Under the pieces are notes generated by a model that ran no database searches, was not told where the DNA came from, and saw only the letters and a list, made by a program, of their open reading frames with translations. This document shows positions 35,273 through 45,451 of a DNA stretch of 64,000 nt, piece after piece. Positions within the stretch are counted from its first letter, which is position 1. The number at the start of each line of letters is the position of its first letter. The position numbers were made by a program, and so were the translations under genes. This stretch comes from an uncultured Paracoccaceae bacterium. Its GTDB lineage: Bacteria > Pseudomonadota > Alphaproteobacteria > Rhodobacterales > Rhodobacteraceae. The stretch is taken from the NCBI GenBank assembly GCA_947500825.1, contig CANMTR010000005.1, positions 62,001 through 126,000 of the forward strand, in the 5' to 3' direction.

Positions 35273-35782
35273 ATGCTGGTCGAGGAAGGTCCGGAGGATC
35301 GCTGGCAGGTCGAACAGCTCTTCGACCTGAGCTTCGCGCCGGGGCGCGAGCTGCTGTCGTCCTACCGCCTGCGCGAGGGGGTGGAGCCGGTGGCGGGCCT
35401 GTGCCTCGTGTCGCGCGAGGAGGGGGCCGTGGGCGGCGCGATCCGCTACTGGCCCGTCCGCGTGGGGGAGGTGCCCGTGCTCCTTCTGGGGCCGGTGGCC
35501 GTGCACCCGACCCGGCAGGGGGAGGGGCTGGGCGCGTTCCTGATCCAGTCCAGCCTGGGGCGGGCGGAGGAGCTGGGCCATGCCCGCGTGATGCTGGTGG
35601 GCGACGCGCCCTATTACGGGCGCTTCGGATTTTCGCGGCTGGACGGCGTGACGATGCCGCCGCCGACCAACCCCGACCGGGTGCTGGGCCTCGCCCTGCG
35701 GGCCGGTGCGTGGGACGGCGTGAACGGGACCGTCACGCGGGACTTGGAACCCTTCGTCGCATCCCCATCTTACGGAACATGA
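35273..35782 (+). CDS. GNAT family N-acetyltransferase
   Basis: A 169-residue acetyltransferase (YhbS-like). Beta-strand LLLGPVAVHPTRQGEGLGAFL near 71-90 has the acetyl-CoA-binding R/Q-x-x-G-x-G/A loop, and VMLVGDAPYYGRFGFSR is the YhbS-type beta5 region. The start is ATG 35273. The stop overlaps the start of the following EcsC gene by ATGA, so they are co-translated. The substrate is unknown. Confidence 0.9.
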   Translation: MLVEEGPEDRWQVEQLFDLSFAPGRELLSSYRLREGVEPVAGLCLVSREEGAVGGAIRYWPVRVGEVPVLLLGPVAVHPTRQGEGLGAFLIQSSLGRAEELGHARVMLVGDAPYYGRFGFSRLDGVTMPPPTNPDRVLGLALRAGAWDGVNGTVTRDLEPFVASPSYGT

Positions 35783-36552
35783 ACACCGATCCGATCCCCC
35801 ACGAAGAGCTGTCCCCCGAGATCTCGGAGGAGCTCGACCGTCTCGCGCTGAGGTTCCGCCAGGCCGATGGCGTCGGCATGCAGGTCCTGAGCCTCGTCGG
35901 CGGGCAGGCCGAGGACCTGCTGGGCCGGTTGCCCCTGTCTGTCCGCCAGGGGCTGGACCGGGCGACGCGGCGGGCGCTGGAAGTCGCCTTCGACGCCGCG
36001 CGGCTCAGCCGGGGGCGCTGGCGCGACCGGCCCGACTGGCTCAACTCCGCCACCACCACCGCCATGGGGGCGGTGGGTGGCGCGGGCGGCCTGCCCACGG
36101 CCTTCGCCGAGCTGCCCGTCACCACGACGGTCCTTCTGCGCGCGATCCAGGGGATCGCGGCGGACCTGGAGTTCGACGTGGAGGACCCGGTGGTGCGCGC
36201 CCAGTGCCTGCAGATCTTCGCCGCCGCGGGGCCCCTGGCGCGCGACGACGGCACCGACATGGCGTTCCTGTCCACGCGGGTGGCGCTGACGGGGACCGCG
36301 ATCAACGGCATCATCGCGCGCATCGTGCCGCGCATGGCCACCGTGCTGGGCCAGAAGCTCGCCGCGCAGGCGGTGCCGCTGATCGGCGCGGCGGCGGGGG
36401 CGGCCACGAACTACGCCTTCACCAGCTATTACCAGGAGATGGCGCGGGTCTATTTCGGGCTGCGCGCGCTCGCCCGCGACAGCGGCGTGGAGGTGGAGAC
36501 GCTCCTGCGCGAGTTCCGGGTGCGGGCGGCGCCGCCGCGGATGGTGCGCTGA
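35779..36552 (+). CDS. EcsC family protein
   Basis: A 257-residue protein of the EcsC family. Its middle is glycine/alanine-rich and hydrophobic (TTTAMGAVGGAGGLPTAFAE, then LPVTTTVLLRAIQGIAADL), and the C-terminal third has VPLIGAAAGAATNYAFTSYYQEMARVYFGLRAL, split over residues about 200-235, typical of the family. EcsC in Bacillus is linked to an ABC exporter and protease secretion, but no exporter is beside this copy, so the role is open. It is joined to the GNAT gene by ATGA. The next gene (ptsP) converges on it with 4 bases between. Confidence 0.88.
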   Translation: MNTDPIPHEELSPEISEELDRLALRFRQADGVGMQVLSLVGGQAEDLLGRLPLSVRQGLDRATRRALEVAFDAARLSRGRWRDRPDWLNSATTTAMGAVGGAGGLPTAFAELPVTTTVLLRAIQGIAADLEFDVEDPVVRAQCLQIFAAAGPLARDDGTDMAFLSTRVALTGTAINGIIARIVPRMATVLGQKLAAQAVPLIGAAAGAATNYAFTSYYQEMARVYFGLRALARDSGVEVETLLREFRVRAAPPRMVR

Positions 36553-36556
36553 CCGG

Positions 36557-38812
36557 TCAGCCCCGCGTGAGGCTCTCCGTCAGCCACTCGTTCAGGGGCT
36601 CGCGCACGCTCTGGGTGCCGGAGGCGCGCGCGGCCTCGACGACGGCGCGGGCCTCCTCGAGGTTCACGCGCCGCAGCAGGTGCTTGACCGGACCGATGGA
36701 GGCGGGGCGCATGGACAGCGACCGCAGGCCGATCGCCGCGAGGCCCAGCGCCTCGAGCGGGCGGCCGGCATCCTCGCCGCAGAAGCTGACCGGCGTGCCC
36801 GCCTCGGCGCAGCGCGACACGATCATCTCGAGGATGTTGAGAAAGCTCGTGTCGAGCGTGTCGTAGCGCCGCCTTACGCGCTCGTTCTCCCGGTCGGCAG
36901 CGAAGAAGAACATCTTGAGGTCGTTGCCGCCGATGGAGACGAAGTCCGCCTCCTCGTAGAAGGCGCGGGGGCAGAAGGCCATGGACGGCGTCTCGATCAT
37001 GGCGCCGACGCTGATGTCGGCGGGCAGGTCGTGGCCGAGACGGCGCTCGCGCTCGACCTCGTCGTCGACCATGGCGCGGGCGGCGCGGAACTCGCCGATC
37101 TGCACGATGAAGGGGAACATGATCCACAAGGGGCGGCCGACCGCCGCGCGGATCAGGGCCTGGAGCTGCATCCGCATAACACCCTTGCGGTCGAGCCCGA
37201 CCCGGATCGCGCGCCAGCCGAGCGCGGGGTTCGGCTCCTCGGGGCGCTTCATGTAGGGCAGGATCTTGTCGGACCCGATATCGAGGGTGCGGAACACGAC
37301 CGGCTTGCCCAGTGCCGCGTCCATCACCCGCCCGTAGAGCCTCGCGAGGTCACCGCGCCGGGGCATCGAGCGGTTGGCGAGGAACTGCAGCTCGGTGCGG
37401 AACAGGCCCACCCCTTCGGCGCCCGACCCGTCGAGGGAGGGCAGGTCGGCCATCAGGCCCGCGTTCATCGTCAGCGCGATCCGCGATCCGCAGAGCGTCT
37501 CGGCGGGCAGGCCGCGCAGGTCCTTGTAGCGCTCCTGCGCCTTGGCCTGCATGGCGAACTTGTCGCGGAAGGCGGCGACGATGTTGTCCTCGGGGCGCAG
37601 GTGAACGGCGCCCTGGTCGCCGTCCACCAGGATCGGGTCGCCGTTCAGCGCCTCGGTGGTGACGTTCTCGGCGTGGATCACCAGCGGGATCGCGAGCGCG
37701 CGGGCGATGATCGCCGCGTGGCTGCCCACCGCGCCCTGTTCCAGGACGATGCCCCGAAGCGAGCGGCCGTAGTCCAGCAGATCGCCGGGGCCGATGTTGC
37801 GCGCCACCAGGATCGGGTCGGCGGGCATCTCGGCCCCGGTCTCGGAGCCCTGTCCCGTGAGGATGCGCAGCAGGCGCCGGGAGATGTCGTCGAGGTCGTG
37901 CATCCGCTCGCGGATATAGGCGTCGGGCGCGCTCTGGAGCCGGGTGCGGGCGTTCGACTGCTCCTTCTCCACCGCCGCCTCGGCCGACAGGCCGCGGTCG
38001 ATGTCCTCGCACATGCGCCTGAGCCAGCCGCGCGAGCGGGCGAACATGCGGTAGGTCTCCATCACCTCGCGCTGGTCCTTGTCGGCGGTCATGCCCGCGC
38101 CGTCGAGCATGTCGTCCACCGTGACGCGCAGCCTGTCGACCGCCTCCGTGAGGCGGACCTTCTCGGTCTCGGGGTCCTCGGCGATGGGGTTGGTGACCAC
38201 GACGCGGGGCTCGTGGAGCCAGACATGGCCCTCGGCCGTGCCCTCCTGTCCGACGGTGCCGCGAAACAGGACCGGGTGCTGGTGGCGGGCGGAGAGGGCG
38301 GCGCCCTCGCCCACGAAGGCGCCGAGCTCGGTCATCTCGGCCAGGACCATGGCCACGACCTCGAGCGCGTAGATCTCGTCGTCGGTGTAGTGGCGCGCGT
38401 CCCTGGACTGGACGACGAGGACGCCGAGCTTCTCGCCCAGCCGCTGGACGGGGACGCCGAGGAAGGAGGAATAGGCCTCCTCCCCCGTCTCGGGCATGTA
38501 GCGGAACCCGCGCATGGAGGGCGCGTCGGCGGCGTTCACGTACTTGCCCAGCCGCGCGACCTTGCCCACGAGGCCCTCGCCCAGGCGCAGCCGCGTCTGG
38601 TGCACCGCCTCTGGCTTGAGCCCCTCGGTGGCGCACAGCTCCAGCGTTTCGGTGTCGCGGAACAGGTAGATCGAGCAGACCTCGGTGCGCATCGAGCTGG
38701 CGATGATCGTGGTGATGTGGTCGAGCCGCTCCTGGCCCTCGCTCTCCTCGGCGAGGGCGGCGCGCAGACGCCTGAGGAGCTTGCGGCTCTCGCTGTCGCT
38801 GGCGTTCTGCAT
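36557..38812 (-). CDS. ptsP: Phosphoenolpyruvate-protein phosphotransferase PtsP (enzyme I-Ntr)
   Basis: Enzyme I of the nitrogen-type PTS (751 residues), which takes phosphate from PEP and passes it to HPr. An N-terminal GAF domain (about 1-165; EVCSIYLFRDTETLELCATE) precedes the enzyme I module. The phospho-His is His365 in VGSHAAIIARA. The PEP-binding barrel shows GLFRTELQFL, MFPFIVQIGEF, VSIGGNDLKMFFFA (substrate site) and PVSFCGEDAGRP with the catalytic Cys. The HPr and EIIA partners are in this window at 60.1-60.8 kb. The start is ATG 38812; its upstream region is shared with pntA. Confidence 0.97.
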   Translation of the reverse strand: MQNASDSESRKLLRRLRAALAEESEGQERLDHITTIIASSMRTEVCSIYLFRDTETLELCATEGLKPEAVHQTRLRLGEGLVGKVARLGKYVNAADAPSMRGFRYMPETGEEAYSSFLGVPVQRLGEKLGVLVVQSRDARHYTDDEIYALEVVAMVLAEMTELGAFVGEGAALSARHQHPVLFRGTVGQEGTAEGHVWLHEPRVVVTNPIAEDPETEKVRLTEAVDRLRVTVDDMLDGAGMTADKDQREVMETYRMFARSRGWLRRMCEDIDRGLSAEAAVEKEQSNARTRLQSAPDAYIRERMHDLDDISRRLLRILTGQGSETGAEMPADPILVARNIGPGDLLDYGRSLRGIVLEQGAVGSHAAIIARALAIPLVIHAENVTTEALNGDPILVDGDQGAVHLRPEDNIVAAFRDKFAMQAKAQERYKDLRGLPAETLCGSRIALTMNAGLMADLPSLDGSGAEGVGLFRTELQFLANRSMPRRGDLARLYGRVMDAALGKPVVFRTLDIGSDKILPYMKRPEEPNPALGWRAIRVGLDRKGVMRMQLQALIRAAVGRPLWIMFPFIVQIGEFRAARAMVDDEVERERRLGHDLPADISVGAMIETPSMAFCPRAFYEEADFVSIGGNDLKMFFFAADRENERVRRRYDTLDTSFLNILEMIVSRCAEAGTPVSFCGEDAGRPLEALGLAAIGLRSLSMRPASIGPVKHLLRRVNLEEARAVVEAARASGTQSVREPLNEWLTESLTRG

Positions 38813-39032
38813 CGGTTCCGTCCATCATGTTTCGCGGCCCGGCCGCCGCGCACGTCTGGGGCGAGGACCGAGGGGCAGCATAACCGTCAACGCGTCCGGG
38901 ACGGAACCGGTTTTCCCGATGTCGCACGTCCGGCGAAACTTCGGCCCTTGTGGCGAGGGCGGCCGCGCGCATTAACTCGCCCCCGGAGACCGCCGCGGGG
39001 CGGCCGCGGCGCGCGGGTGCGGGCCGGGTCGC

Positions 39033-39061
39033 TTGCGAAAGAAAATTGCGCCCGCTAGACC
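39033..39061 (+). promoter_or_regulatory. Possible sigma-70 promoter of pntAB
   Basis: TTGCGA (39033-39038) and TAGACC (39056-39061) are 17 bases apart, 38 bases before the pntA start, inside the only AT-leaning stretch (GAAAGAAAATTG) of the 286-base ptsP-pntA spacer. The -10 box is poor, so this is a suggestion. The rest of the spacer is GC-rich and holds no other feature I can support. Confidence 0.35.
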
Positions 39062-39098
39062 GGTGCGGCCGGTCAAGACGCAGACGAGAGGGGGACTG

Positions 39099-40673
39099 AT
39101 GAAATTCGGTGTCGTCAAGGAAAGCCAGGAAGCGGAGGCGCGGGTCGCGCTGACGCCGGCCTCGGCGCAGCAGATCCAGAAACTCGGCCATGAATGCCTG
39201 GTCGAAGCCGGCGCGGGCGCCCGCGCCGACATCACCGACGACGCCTACAGGGAGGCCGGCGTCGAGATCGTCGAGGGCGCCGATGCCATCTTCGAGCGGG
39301 CCGACATCGTCGCCAAGGTCCGCCCGCCCACCGAGGAAGAGGTGGACAAGCTGCGCGAGGGGCAGACGCTCATCAGCTTCTTCTACCCGGCCGAGAACGA
39401 GGAGCTGCTGAAGAAGGCCGCCGACAAGGGCGCCACCCTCGTCGCCATGGACGCGGTGCCGCGGATCAGCCGCGCGCAGAAGCTCGACGCGCTGTCGTCG
39501 ATGGCCAACATCGCGGGCTACCGCGCGGTGATCGAGGCGGCGAACAATTTCGGCCGCTTCATGACCGGCCAGGTGACCGCCGCCGGCAAGGTGCCGCCCG
39601 CCAAGGTGCTCGTCGTGGGCACGGGCGTCGCGGGGCTGGCGGCCATCGGGGCGGCGACCTCGCTGGGCGCGATCGTCAAGGCGTTCGACGTGCGGCCCGA
39701 GACGGCCGAGCAGGTCGAGTCCATGGGGGCGGAGTTCCTGTTCCTCGACTTCGAGGACAGCTCCGACGGGTCGGGCGACGGCGGCTACGCCAAGCCGTCG
39801 AGCCCCGAGTTCCGCGAGAAGCAGCTCGAGCTGTTCCTCGAACAGGCGCCCGAGATCGACATCGTCATCACCACGGCCCTGATCCCCGGCCGCGAGGCCC
39901 CGGAGCTGTGGACCAAGGACATGGTCGAGGCGATGAAGCCCGGCTCGGTGATCGTGGACCTCGCCGCCGAGAAGGGCGGCAACTGCAAGATGACGCGCAA
40001 GGACGAGACCTTCGTCACCGAGAACGGCGTCACCATCGTGGGCTATACCGACTTCCCCAGCCGGATGGCGAAGCAGTCCTCCACGCTCTATGCCACCAAC
40101 ATCCGCCATTTCCTGGCCGACCTCACGCCCGAGAAGGACGGCGCGGTGGACCACGACATGGAAGACCGGGTGATCCGCGATTCCACCATCGCCCACGGGG
40201 GCGAGGTGACCTGGCCGCCCCCCAAGCGCGAGGACCCCTCTCCCAAGCAGTCGCAGCAGAAGAGCGAGAAGCCCAAGGAGAAGACGGCCGAGGAGAAGCG
40301 GGCCGAGGAATACGACCGCTTCAAGAAGGAGACGCGCAACCAGGTGGGCCTGCTGGCGCTGGGCGCGATCGTCATGCTGGCGATCGGCACCGTGGCGCCG
40401 CCGTCGCTGATGAGCCACCTCATCGTCTTCGCGCTGGCGTGCTTCGTGGGCTTCCAGGTGATCTGGGGCGTGTCCCACAGCCTCCACACGCCGCTGATGG
40501 CGGTCACCAACGCGGTGTCGGGCATCATCATCCTGGGCGCGTTGCTGCAGGTCGGGGCGGGCAACTGGCTCGTCGTGATCCTGTCCTTCGTGGCCATCGC
40601 AATCGCATCGATCAACATCGTCGGCGGCTTCCTCGTGACGCGCCGGATGCTGTCGATGTTCGTGAAGTCGTAA
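39099..40673 (+). CDS. pntA: NAD(P) transhydrogenase subunit alpha (alpha1+alpha2 fused)
   Basis: The proton-translocating transhydrogenase subunit with the NAD(H)-binding domain I (524 residues). It starts [20 protein letters not shown]. The nucleotide fold has [18 protein letters not shown] near 170, and the mobile loop is [15 protein letters not shown] near 310-324. A highly charged Lys/Glu linker ([20 protein letters not shown], about residues 385-404) leads to the C-terminal membrane helices from about 415 on. Fusion of alpha1 and alpha2 is the E. coli-like form; Rhodospirillum has them split. The start at 39099 is preceded by GAGAGGGGG. pntB follows 13 bases later. Confidence 0.97.
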   Translation: MKFGVVKESQEAEARVALTPASAQQIQKLGHECLVEAGAGARADITDDAYREAGVEIVEGADAIFERADIVAKVRPPTEEEVDKLREGQTLISFFYPAENEELLKKAADKGATLVAMDAVPRISRAQKLDALSSMANIAGYRAVIEAANNFGRFMTGQVTAAGKVPPAKVLVVGTGVAGLAAIGAATSLGAIVKAFDVRPETAEQVESMGAEFLFLDFEDSSDGSGDGGYAKPSSPEFREKQLELFLEQAPEIDIVITTALIPGREAPELWTKDMVEAMKPGSVIVDLAAEKGGNCKMTRKDETFVTENGVTIVGYTDFPSRMAKQSSTLYATNIRHFLADLTPEKDGAVDHDMEDRVIRDSTIAHGGEVTWPPPKREDPSPKQSQQKSEKPKEKTAEEKRAEEYDRFKKETRNQVGLLALGAIVMLAIGTVAPPSLMSHLIVFALACFVGFQVIWGVSHSLHTPLMAVTNAVSGIIILGALLQVGAGNWLVVILSFVAIAIASINIVGGFLVTRRMLSMFVKS

Positions 40674-40686
40674 GGGAGGCACAGAG

Positions 40687-42138
40687 ATGTTCTTCGAAGA
40701 AGGCCTCCAGGCGGCCGCCTATATCGTCGCGGCGATCCTGTTCATCCTCTCCTTAGGCGGGCTGAAGGACCAGGAGACGGCCAAGCGCTCGATCTGGTAC
40801 GGCATCGTCGGCATGGCCCTCGCGGTGGTGGCGACGGTGTTCGGACCGGGCGTGCAGAACCTGTTCGTGCTGCTGATCGCCATCGCCATCGGCGCGGGCC
40901 TGGGCATCTACATCGCGGGCCAGGTGCAGATGACGGAGATGCCGCAGCTGGTCGCGGCGCTCCACTCCTTCGTGGGCCTCGCGGCCGTGTTCATCGGGAT
41001 CAACGCCGAGCTGATGCTGGGTTCGGTCCTGGCGATGAAGGAGGCGGGCACGAGCCTCACGGAGGTGGACCTGACGGGCTTTGGCGAGACGCTGTGGAAC
41101 AAGACCGCCGCCGAGATCACCATCCTGCGGGTCGAGAGCTTCATCGGCATCTTCATCGGCGCGGTGACCTTCACCGGCTCCATCGTCGCCTTCGGCAAGC
41201 TGTCGGGCAAGATCGACGGCAAGCCGTCGCAACTGCCCGGCGGACACATGCTGAACGCGGCCGCAGCCGTGCTCTGCATCGTGCTGGGCATCCTCTATTT
41301 CGGCGGCGCCGGGATCTGGACCGTGTTGCTGATGGCGCTGGTCGCGGGCTTCATCGGCTATCACCTGATCAACGGGATCGGCGGCGCCGACATGCCCGTG
41401 GTGGTGTCGATGCTGAACTCCTATTCGGGCTGGGCGGCGGCCGCGATCGGCTTCACCCTGTCGAACGACCTGCTGATCGTCACCGGCGCGCTGGTGGGCT
41501 CGTCCGGCGCGATCCTGTCCTACATCATGTGCAAGGGCATGAACCGCTCGTTCATCTCGGTGATCCTGGGGGGCTGGGGCGGACAGACCCAGTCGAGCGG
41601 GCAGGAGATCGAGGGCGAGCAGACCCCGATCAAGGCCGACGAGGTGGCCGACCTGCTGGAGGAGGCCGACAGCGTCGTCATCGCACCGGGCTACGGCATG
41701 GCGGTGGCGCAGGCCCAGCAGGCGATCAGCGAGCTGACCACGAAGCTCAAGGAGAAGGGCAAGACGGTGCGGTTCGCCATCCACCCCGTCGCGGGCCGGA
41801 TGCCGGGGCACATGAACGTGCTCCTGGCGGAGGCGAAGGTGCCCTACGACCTGGTGCTGGAGCTGGAAGAGATCAACGAGGACTTCCCCGAGACGGACGT
41901 GGTGATCGTCATCGGCGCCAACGACATCGTCAATCCGGCGGCCAACGACGACCCGGGCTCGCCCATCGCGGGCATGCCCGTCCTGCATGTGTGGGAGGCG
42001 CGGCACGTGATCGTGTCGAAGCGCGGCCAGGGCACCGGGTATTCGGGGATCGAGAACCCGCTGTTCTTTAAGGACAACACGCGGATGTACTACGGCGACG
42101 CCAAGGAGTCGGTGAACGCCCTGCTGCAGAAGCTGTGA
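40687..42138 (+). CDS. pntB: NAD(P) transhydrogenase subunit beta
   Basis: The subunit with most of the membrane domain and the NADP(H)-binding domain III (483 residues). About eight or nine helices fill residues 5-265, including [20 protein letters not shown] and [21 protein letters not shown]. The C-terminal domain has [12 protein letters not shown] (NADP loop, near 337), [33 protein letters not shown] and [17 protein letters not shown]. Together with pntA it uses the proton-motive force to make NADPH. Two hairpins, one with a T tract, follow the stop. Confidence 0.98.
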   Translation: MFFEEGLQAAAYIVAAILFILSLGGLKDQETAKRSIWYGIVGMALAVVATVFGPGVQNLFVLLIAIAIGAGLGIYIAGQVQMTEMPQLVAALHSFVGLAAVFIGINAELMLGSVLAMKEAGTSLTEVDLTGFGETLWNKTAAEITILRVESFIGIFIGAVTFTGSIVAFGKLSGKIDGKPSQLPGGHMLNAAAAVLCIVLGILYFGGAGIWTVLLMALVAGFIGYHLINGIGGADMPVVVSMLNSYSGWAAAAIGFTLSNDLLIVTGALVGSSGAILSYIMCKGMNRSFISVILGGWGGQTQSSGQEIEGEQTPIKADEVADLLEEADSVVIAPGYGMAVAQAQQAISELTTKLKEKGKTVRFAIHPVAGRMPGHMNVLLAEAKVPYDLVLELEEINEDFPETDVVIVIGANDIVNPAANDDPGSPIAGMPVLHVWEARHVIVSKRGQGTGYSGIENPLFFKDNTRMYYGDAKESVNALLQKL

Positions 42139-42146
42139 CGGGGGAA

Positions 42147-42169
42147 GGGCCGCGCCATCGGCGCGGCCC
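42147..42169. terminator. Hairpin between pntB and metG
   Basis: GGGCCGCGCC (42147-42156) pairs perfectly with GGCGCGGCCC (42160-42169) around an ATC loop, 8 bases after the pntB stop. There is no T tract next to it. It lies between two converging genes and could slow transcription from either side. Confidence 0.5.
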
Positions 42170-42186
42170 CTCGTGGCAAACCGGGA

Positions 42187-42213
42187 GGGGCTCGCCGCGG
42201 CGGGCCCCTTTTT
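42187..42213 (+). terminator. Rho-independent terminator of pntAB
   Basis: GGGGCTCGCC and GGCGGGCCCC form an inverted repeat (one G-T pair) directly followed by TTTTT at 42209-42213, the classic intrinsic terminator form on the plus strand. It ends 10 bases before the converging metG stop. Confidence 0.7.
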
Positions 42214-42223
42214 CGTCGCGTGC

Positions 42224-43942
42224 CTAGTCGCGGATGCCGCCGAAGCGGTCGGCCCATTCCGCGCGCTGGTCGTCGGTGATCTTGGCGAAGAGGTTGTCGG
42301 GCACCGTGAAGGGGTGCCCGGCGGGCAGCCGCTCCAGCGCCTCGGCGACCGGGCCGGGCCAGTCGGCGTCGGTCCCCAGCGACGCGCGGATCGCGGCGGC
42401 GGCGTCGGGGACGAAGGGGGCCGAGAGGATGCCGTAGAGGCGCGCGAGGTTGAGCGAGAAGCGGATGATCGCGGCGGCGCGCGCCTCGTCCTCCTTGATG
42501 GCGGCCCAGGGGGCGGCGGACTGGAGATACTCGTTGCCCACCACCCAGATCGCGCGCAGCTCGGCGGCGGCCTTGCGGACCTCGATCGCGTCCATGTGGC
42601 GCTCGAAGGTGCGGATGCGGCCCTCCAGATCGGCGATCACGGCCTCCTCGGCGGGTCCGTAGGCGCCGCCCGAGGGGACCTCCTCGCCGAACTTGGAGCG
42701 GCAGAACTTGGTCACGCGGCTGACGAAGTTGCCCAGCACGTCGGCGAGGTCGCGGTTGGAGGCGGCCTGGAACGTCTCCCAGGTGAACTCGGCGTCGCTG
42801 CCCTCGGGGGCGTTCCTGAGGAGATACCAGCGCCAGTAGTCGGCCGGCAGGATCTCCAGAGCCTGGTCCATGAAGACGCCGCGCCCCTGGCTGGTGGAGA
42901 ACTGGCCGCCCTGGTAATTGAGGTAGTTGAACGACTTGATGTAGTCGACGAGCTTCCAGTCCTCGCCGGTGGAGTTGGCCCCCATGATCGTCACGGGGAA
43001 CGACAGGGTGTGGAAGGGCACGTTGTCCTTGCCCATGAACTGGACGTAGCGCACGTCGCCCGCGCCCCGGTCGGTGCGCCACCAGCGCTCCCAGTCGGCC
43101 CGGGGGCGCCCCTCGGCCTCGGCCCATTCGGCCGCGCAGGCGATGTACTCGATGGGGGCGTCGAACCACACGTAGAAGACCTTGCCCTCCATCCCCGGCC
43201 AGGGCGCGCCGCCGCGGGCGACGGGCACGCCCCAGTCGAGGTCGCGGGTGATGCCGCGGTCGCGCAGGCCCTCGTCGAGCCATTTCAGCGCGATGGAGGT
43301 GGTGAGCGCGGGCCAGTCGGCGCGGGTGGTGATCCATGTCCGCAGGTCGTCGGCCATGGCCGATTGGCGCAGGTAGAGGTGCTTGGTCTCGCGCGGTTCG
43401 AGATCGGTCGAGCCCGAGACGGCGGAGCGCGCGTCGATGAGGTCGGTGGGGTCGAGGGGCTTGGTGCAGTTTTCGCACTGGTCGCCGCGGGCGCGCTCGT
43501 AGCCGCAGTTGGGGCAGGTCCCCTCGATGTAGCGGTCGGGCAGGAAGCGGCCGTCGGCGGGGGAATAGACCTGGGTCTCGGTGCGTTCCTCGATCAGGCC
43601 GGCGGCGTCGAGGCGCTCGGCGAAGTGCTGGGTCAGCTCCCTGTTCTGGGGCGAGGAGGAGCGGCCGAAACGGTCGAAGGACAGGCGGAAGCCGTCGGAG
43701 AGGTCCTTCTGGACCTGCCACATCTCGGCGCAGTACTCGGCCACGGGCTTGCCGGCCTTGGCGGCCGCGAGCTCGGCGGGGGTGCCGTGCTCGTCGGTGG
43801 CGCACAGGAACAGGACCTCGTCGCCCCGGCCCCGCCGGTAGCGGGCGTAGAGGTCGGCCGGGAGCTGGCTGCCCACCAGGTTCCCCAGGTGCTTGACGCC
43901 GTTGATGTAGGGGATCGCCGAGGTGATCAGCACGCGGTCCAT
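42224..43942 (-). CDS. metG: Methionyl-tRNA synthetase
   Basis: Charges tRNA-Met (572 residues). The HIGH-like region is [17 protein letters not shown] at about 9-25. A Zn knuckle in the connective domain is [17 protein letters not shown] near 140-156. The KMSKS loop is replaced by FSTSQGRG (about residues 349-356), lacking both usual lysines. [11 protein letters not shown] is the synthetase core, and there is no C-terminal dimerisation domain. Start ATG 43942 ([12 protein letters not shown]) is preferred over GTG/ATG sites upstream. It is expected to be essential, so the changed loop must still work. Confidence 0.96.
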   Translation of the reverse strand: MDRVLITSAIPYINGVKHLGNLVGSQLPADLYARYRRGRGDEVLFLCATDEHGTPAELAAAKAGKPVAEYCAEMWQVQKDLSDGFRLSFDRFGRSSSPQNRELTQHFAERLDAAGLIEERTETQVYSPADGRFLPDRYIEGTCPNCGYERARGDQCENCTKPLDPTDLIDARSAVSGSTDLEPRETKHLYLRQSAMADDLRTWITTRADWPALTTSIALKWLDEGLRDRGITRDLDWGVPVARGGAPWPGMEGKVFYVWFDAPIEYIACAAEWAEAEGRPRADWERWWRTDRGAGDVRYVQFMGKDNVPFHTLSFPVTIMGANSTGEDWKLVDYIKSFNYLNYQGGQFSTSQGRGVFMDQALEILPADYWRWYLLRNAPEGSDAEFTWETFQAASNRDLADVLGNFVSRVTKFCRSKFGEEVPSGGAYGPAEEAVIADLEGRIRTFERHMDAIEVRKAAAELRAIWVVGNEYLQSAAPWAAIKEDEARAAAIIRFSLNLARLYGILSAPFVPDAAAAIRASLGTDADWPGPVAEALERLPAGHPFTVPDNLFAKITDDQRAEWADRFGGIRD

Positions 43943-43978
43943 GGGGCGGGCCCTTCCGTCTTGTCGCATCGCGGCCTC

Positions 43979-44605
43979 TTAGCCCGGCGCGGACCCGAGT
44001 TCCAGCCGCCACGGGGGGATGGCGAGGTCGGTCCGCCACTCCGCCGGGCCGCGGTCGCGGGCGCGCAGGAGTGACAGGTGCCAGCCCGCGCCCTCCCGCG
44101 CCGCGGCGGCGACCGACCAGCGCGTCTCCACCCCCGGGGCCGCGCCCTCGGGCGTCAGGATCAGGACGAGGGGGGCGGGGCCGCCGCGCCCCGCCCCGGC
44201 CTCGGCGGCCAGGTGCAGCCGGCGCACCGGGGTCAGGCCCGGCGGGCGGTCGAGGTCGGCGACCACGAGGGGGGCGGCACCTGCGCGCAAGGCCTCCTCC
44301 GCGGCCCAGAGGATGTCGCCCGCGCGGCCCGGCGAGACGTGGAGCAGCCGGCGGGGGTCGAACCAGGGCGAGATCCCCGCGGGGCAGGGGCGCGCCGGCT
44401 CCCAGGCGGGCGCGATCCACACGACCTCTCCGCCGGCCGCGTCCACGGTGACGGCGGCGGCGCGCAGGGCCAGGTGGCGCCGGGCGTTGCCGCAGACCTC
44501 GTGGGCGCGGCCGGGCGCGAGCTCCATCCCGTCCGTCACCCTCAAGGGGCGGGGGGATGCCCCGGCGGATCGGGGCCGCGCGGTCTGCAGGGCGAGCGGC
44601 GTCAT
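43979..44605 (-). CDS. ImuA/SulA-like protein, standalone
   Basis: A 208-residue Arg/Ala/Pro-rich protein resembling the truncated RecA-like ImuA proteins of alphaproteobacteria: ELAPGRAHEVCGNARR near 27-42, VVWIAPAWEPARPCPAGI (Walker B-like position), LHVSPGRAGDILWAAEEALR, PLVVADLDRPPGLTPVRRLHLAAE and LVLILTPEGA. ImuA normally works with ImuB and DnaE2 in SOS mutagenesis, but neither gene is adjacent here. No ATP-binding P-loop is seen. Recognition is by pattern memory; a domain of unknown function is the alternative. It follows metG's upstream side on the same strand, 36 bases away. Confidence 0.5.
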   Translation of the reverse strand: MTPLALQTARPRSAGASPRPLRVTDGMELAPGRAHEVCGNARRHLALRAAAVTVDAAGGEVVWIAPAWEPARPCPAGISPWFDPRRLLHVSPGRAGDILWAAEEALRAGAAPLVVADLDRPPGLTPVRRLHLAAEAGAGRGGPAPLVLILTPEGAAPGVETRWSVAAAAREGAGWHLSLLRARDRGPAEWRTDLAIPPWRLELGSAPG

Positions 44606-44664
44606 GGGGCGAGGGTAGGGTGTTCCCCTTTCGTTCTCAAGCCCCGCCGATGGCGGGGCGAACG

Positions 44665-44693
44665 AAAAACGCCCGGCCGAGGGGGCCGGGCGT
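44665..44693 (-). terminator. Rho-independent terminator of rpsD
   Basis: On the minus strand the sequence reads ACGCCCGGCC, a 5-base loop, GGCCGGGCGT and then a T run (plus-strand A residues 44665-44669). This 10-bp stem with T tail lies 27 bases after the rpsD stop. A second 8-bp hairpin (GCCCCGCC, GAT, GGCGGGGC, 44641-44659) follows it, giving a double stop before the ImuA-like gene. Confidence 0.8.
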
Positions 44694-44719
44694 TCGTGAT
44701 CTCGCGATCCGCGCGGGGA

Positions 44720-45340
44720 TCAGTTCTGGGCGTAGTACTCGATGACCAGGTTCGGCTCCATCTGCACCGGGTAGGGCACGTCGCCCAGGCCCGGGGTGCG
44801 CACGAAGTTGGCGGTCATCTTGGAGTGGTCCACGTCGAGGTAGTCGGGCACGTCCCGCTCGGGGAGCTGCACGGCCTCGAGCACCGAGACGAGCTGCTTG
44901 GACTTCTGGCGCACCTCGATCACGTCGCCTTCCTTGACACGGTAGGAGGGGATGTTGACCCGCTTGCCGTTCACCATGACATGGCCGTGGTTGACGAACT
45001 GGCGCGCGGCGAAGACCGTGGCCACGAACTTGGCGCGGTAGACGACCGCGTCGAGACGCTGCTCCAGGAGGCCGATCAGGATCTCGCCGGTGTCGCCGCG
45101 GCGGCGCTCGGCCTCGGAGTAGATGCGGCGGAACTGCTTTTCCGTCAGGTCGCCGTAGTAGCCCTTGAGCTTCTGCTTGGCGCGAAGCTGAAGGCCGAAG
45201 TCGGACATCTTGCCCTTGCGGCGCTGGCCGTGCTCGCCGGGGCCGTATTCGCGGCGGTTCACGGGGCTCTTGGGCCGGCCCCAGATGTTCTCGCCCATGC
45301 GGCGGTCGATCTTGTACTTGGCAGAGGTGCGTTTGGTCAC
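44720..45340 (-). CDS. rpsD: 30S ribosomal protein S4
   Basis: S4 (206 residues) nucleates 30S assembly. The start is GTG 45340 (read [20 protein letters not shown]), with AGGAG 7 bases upstream. The S4 RNA-binding domain is seen as [30 protein letters not shown], split over about residues 99-128, with [20 protein letters not shown] following. It stands alone, as is common in alphaproteobacteria where rpsD is outside the alpha operon. It has its own promoter and terminator. The spacer to panC is divergent. Confidence 0.98.
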   Translation of the reverse strand: MTKRTSAKYKIDRRMGENIWGRPKSPVNRREYGPGEHGQRRKGKMSDFGLQLRAKQKLKGYYGDLTEKQFRRIYSEAERRRGDTGEILIGLLEQRLDAVVYRAKFVATVFAARQFVNHGHVMVNGKRVNIPSYRVKEGDVIEVRQKSKQLVSVLEAVQLPERDVPDYLDVDHSKMTANFVRTPGLGDVPYPVQMEPNLVIEYYAQN

Positions 45341-45451
45341 CGTCTGGTCTCCTTCGCGCTGTGGAAGGGCGTTGTCCTTTGCCTCGGGACGGATCTCCCT
45401 CGGCCGACAGGCCTCCCCTCGCGGGGGCCACCAACACCAATGAGACGCGCG

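Noticed and set aside
37350-40682. A 1110-codon minus-strand frame spanning pntA and part of ptsP
   Set aside because: It is antisense to pntA, then in another frame of ptsP; both genes are certain, so this is a shadow.
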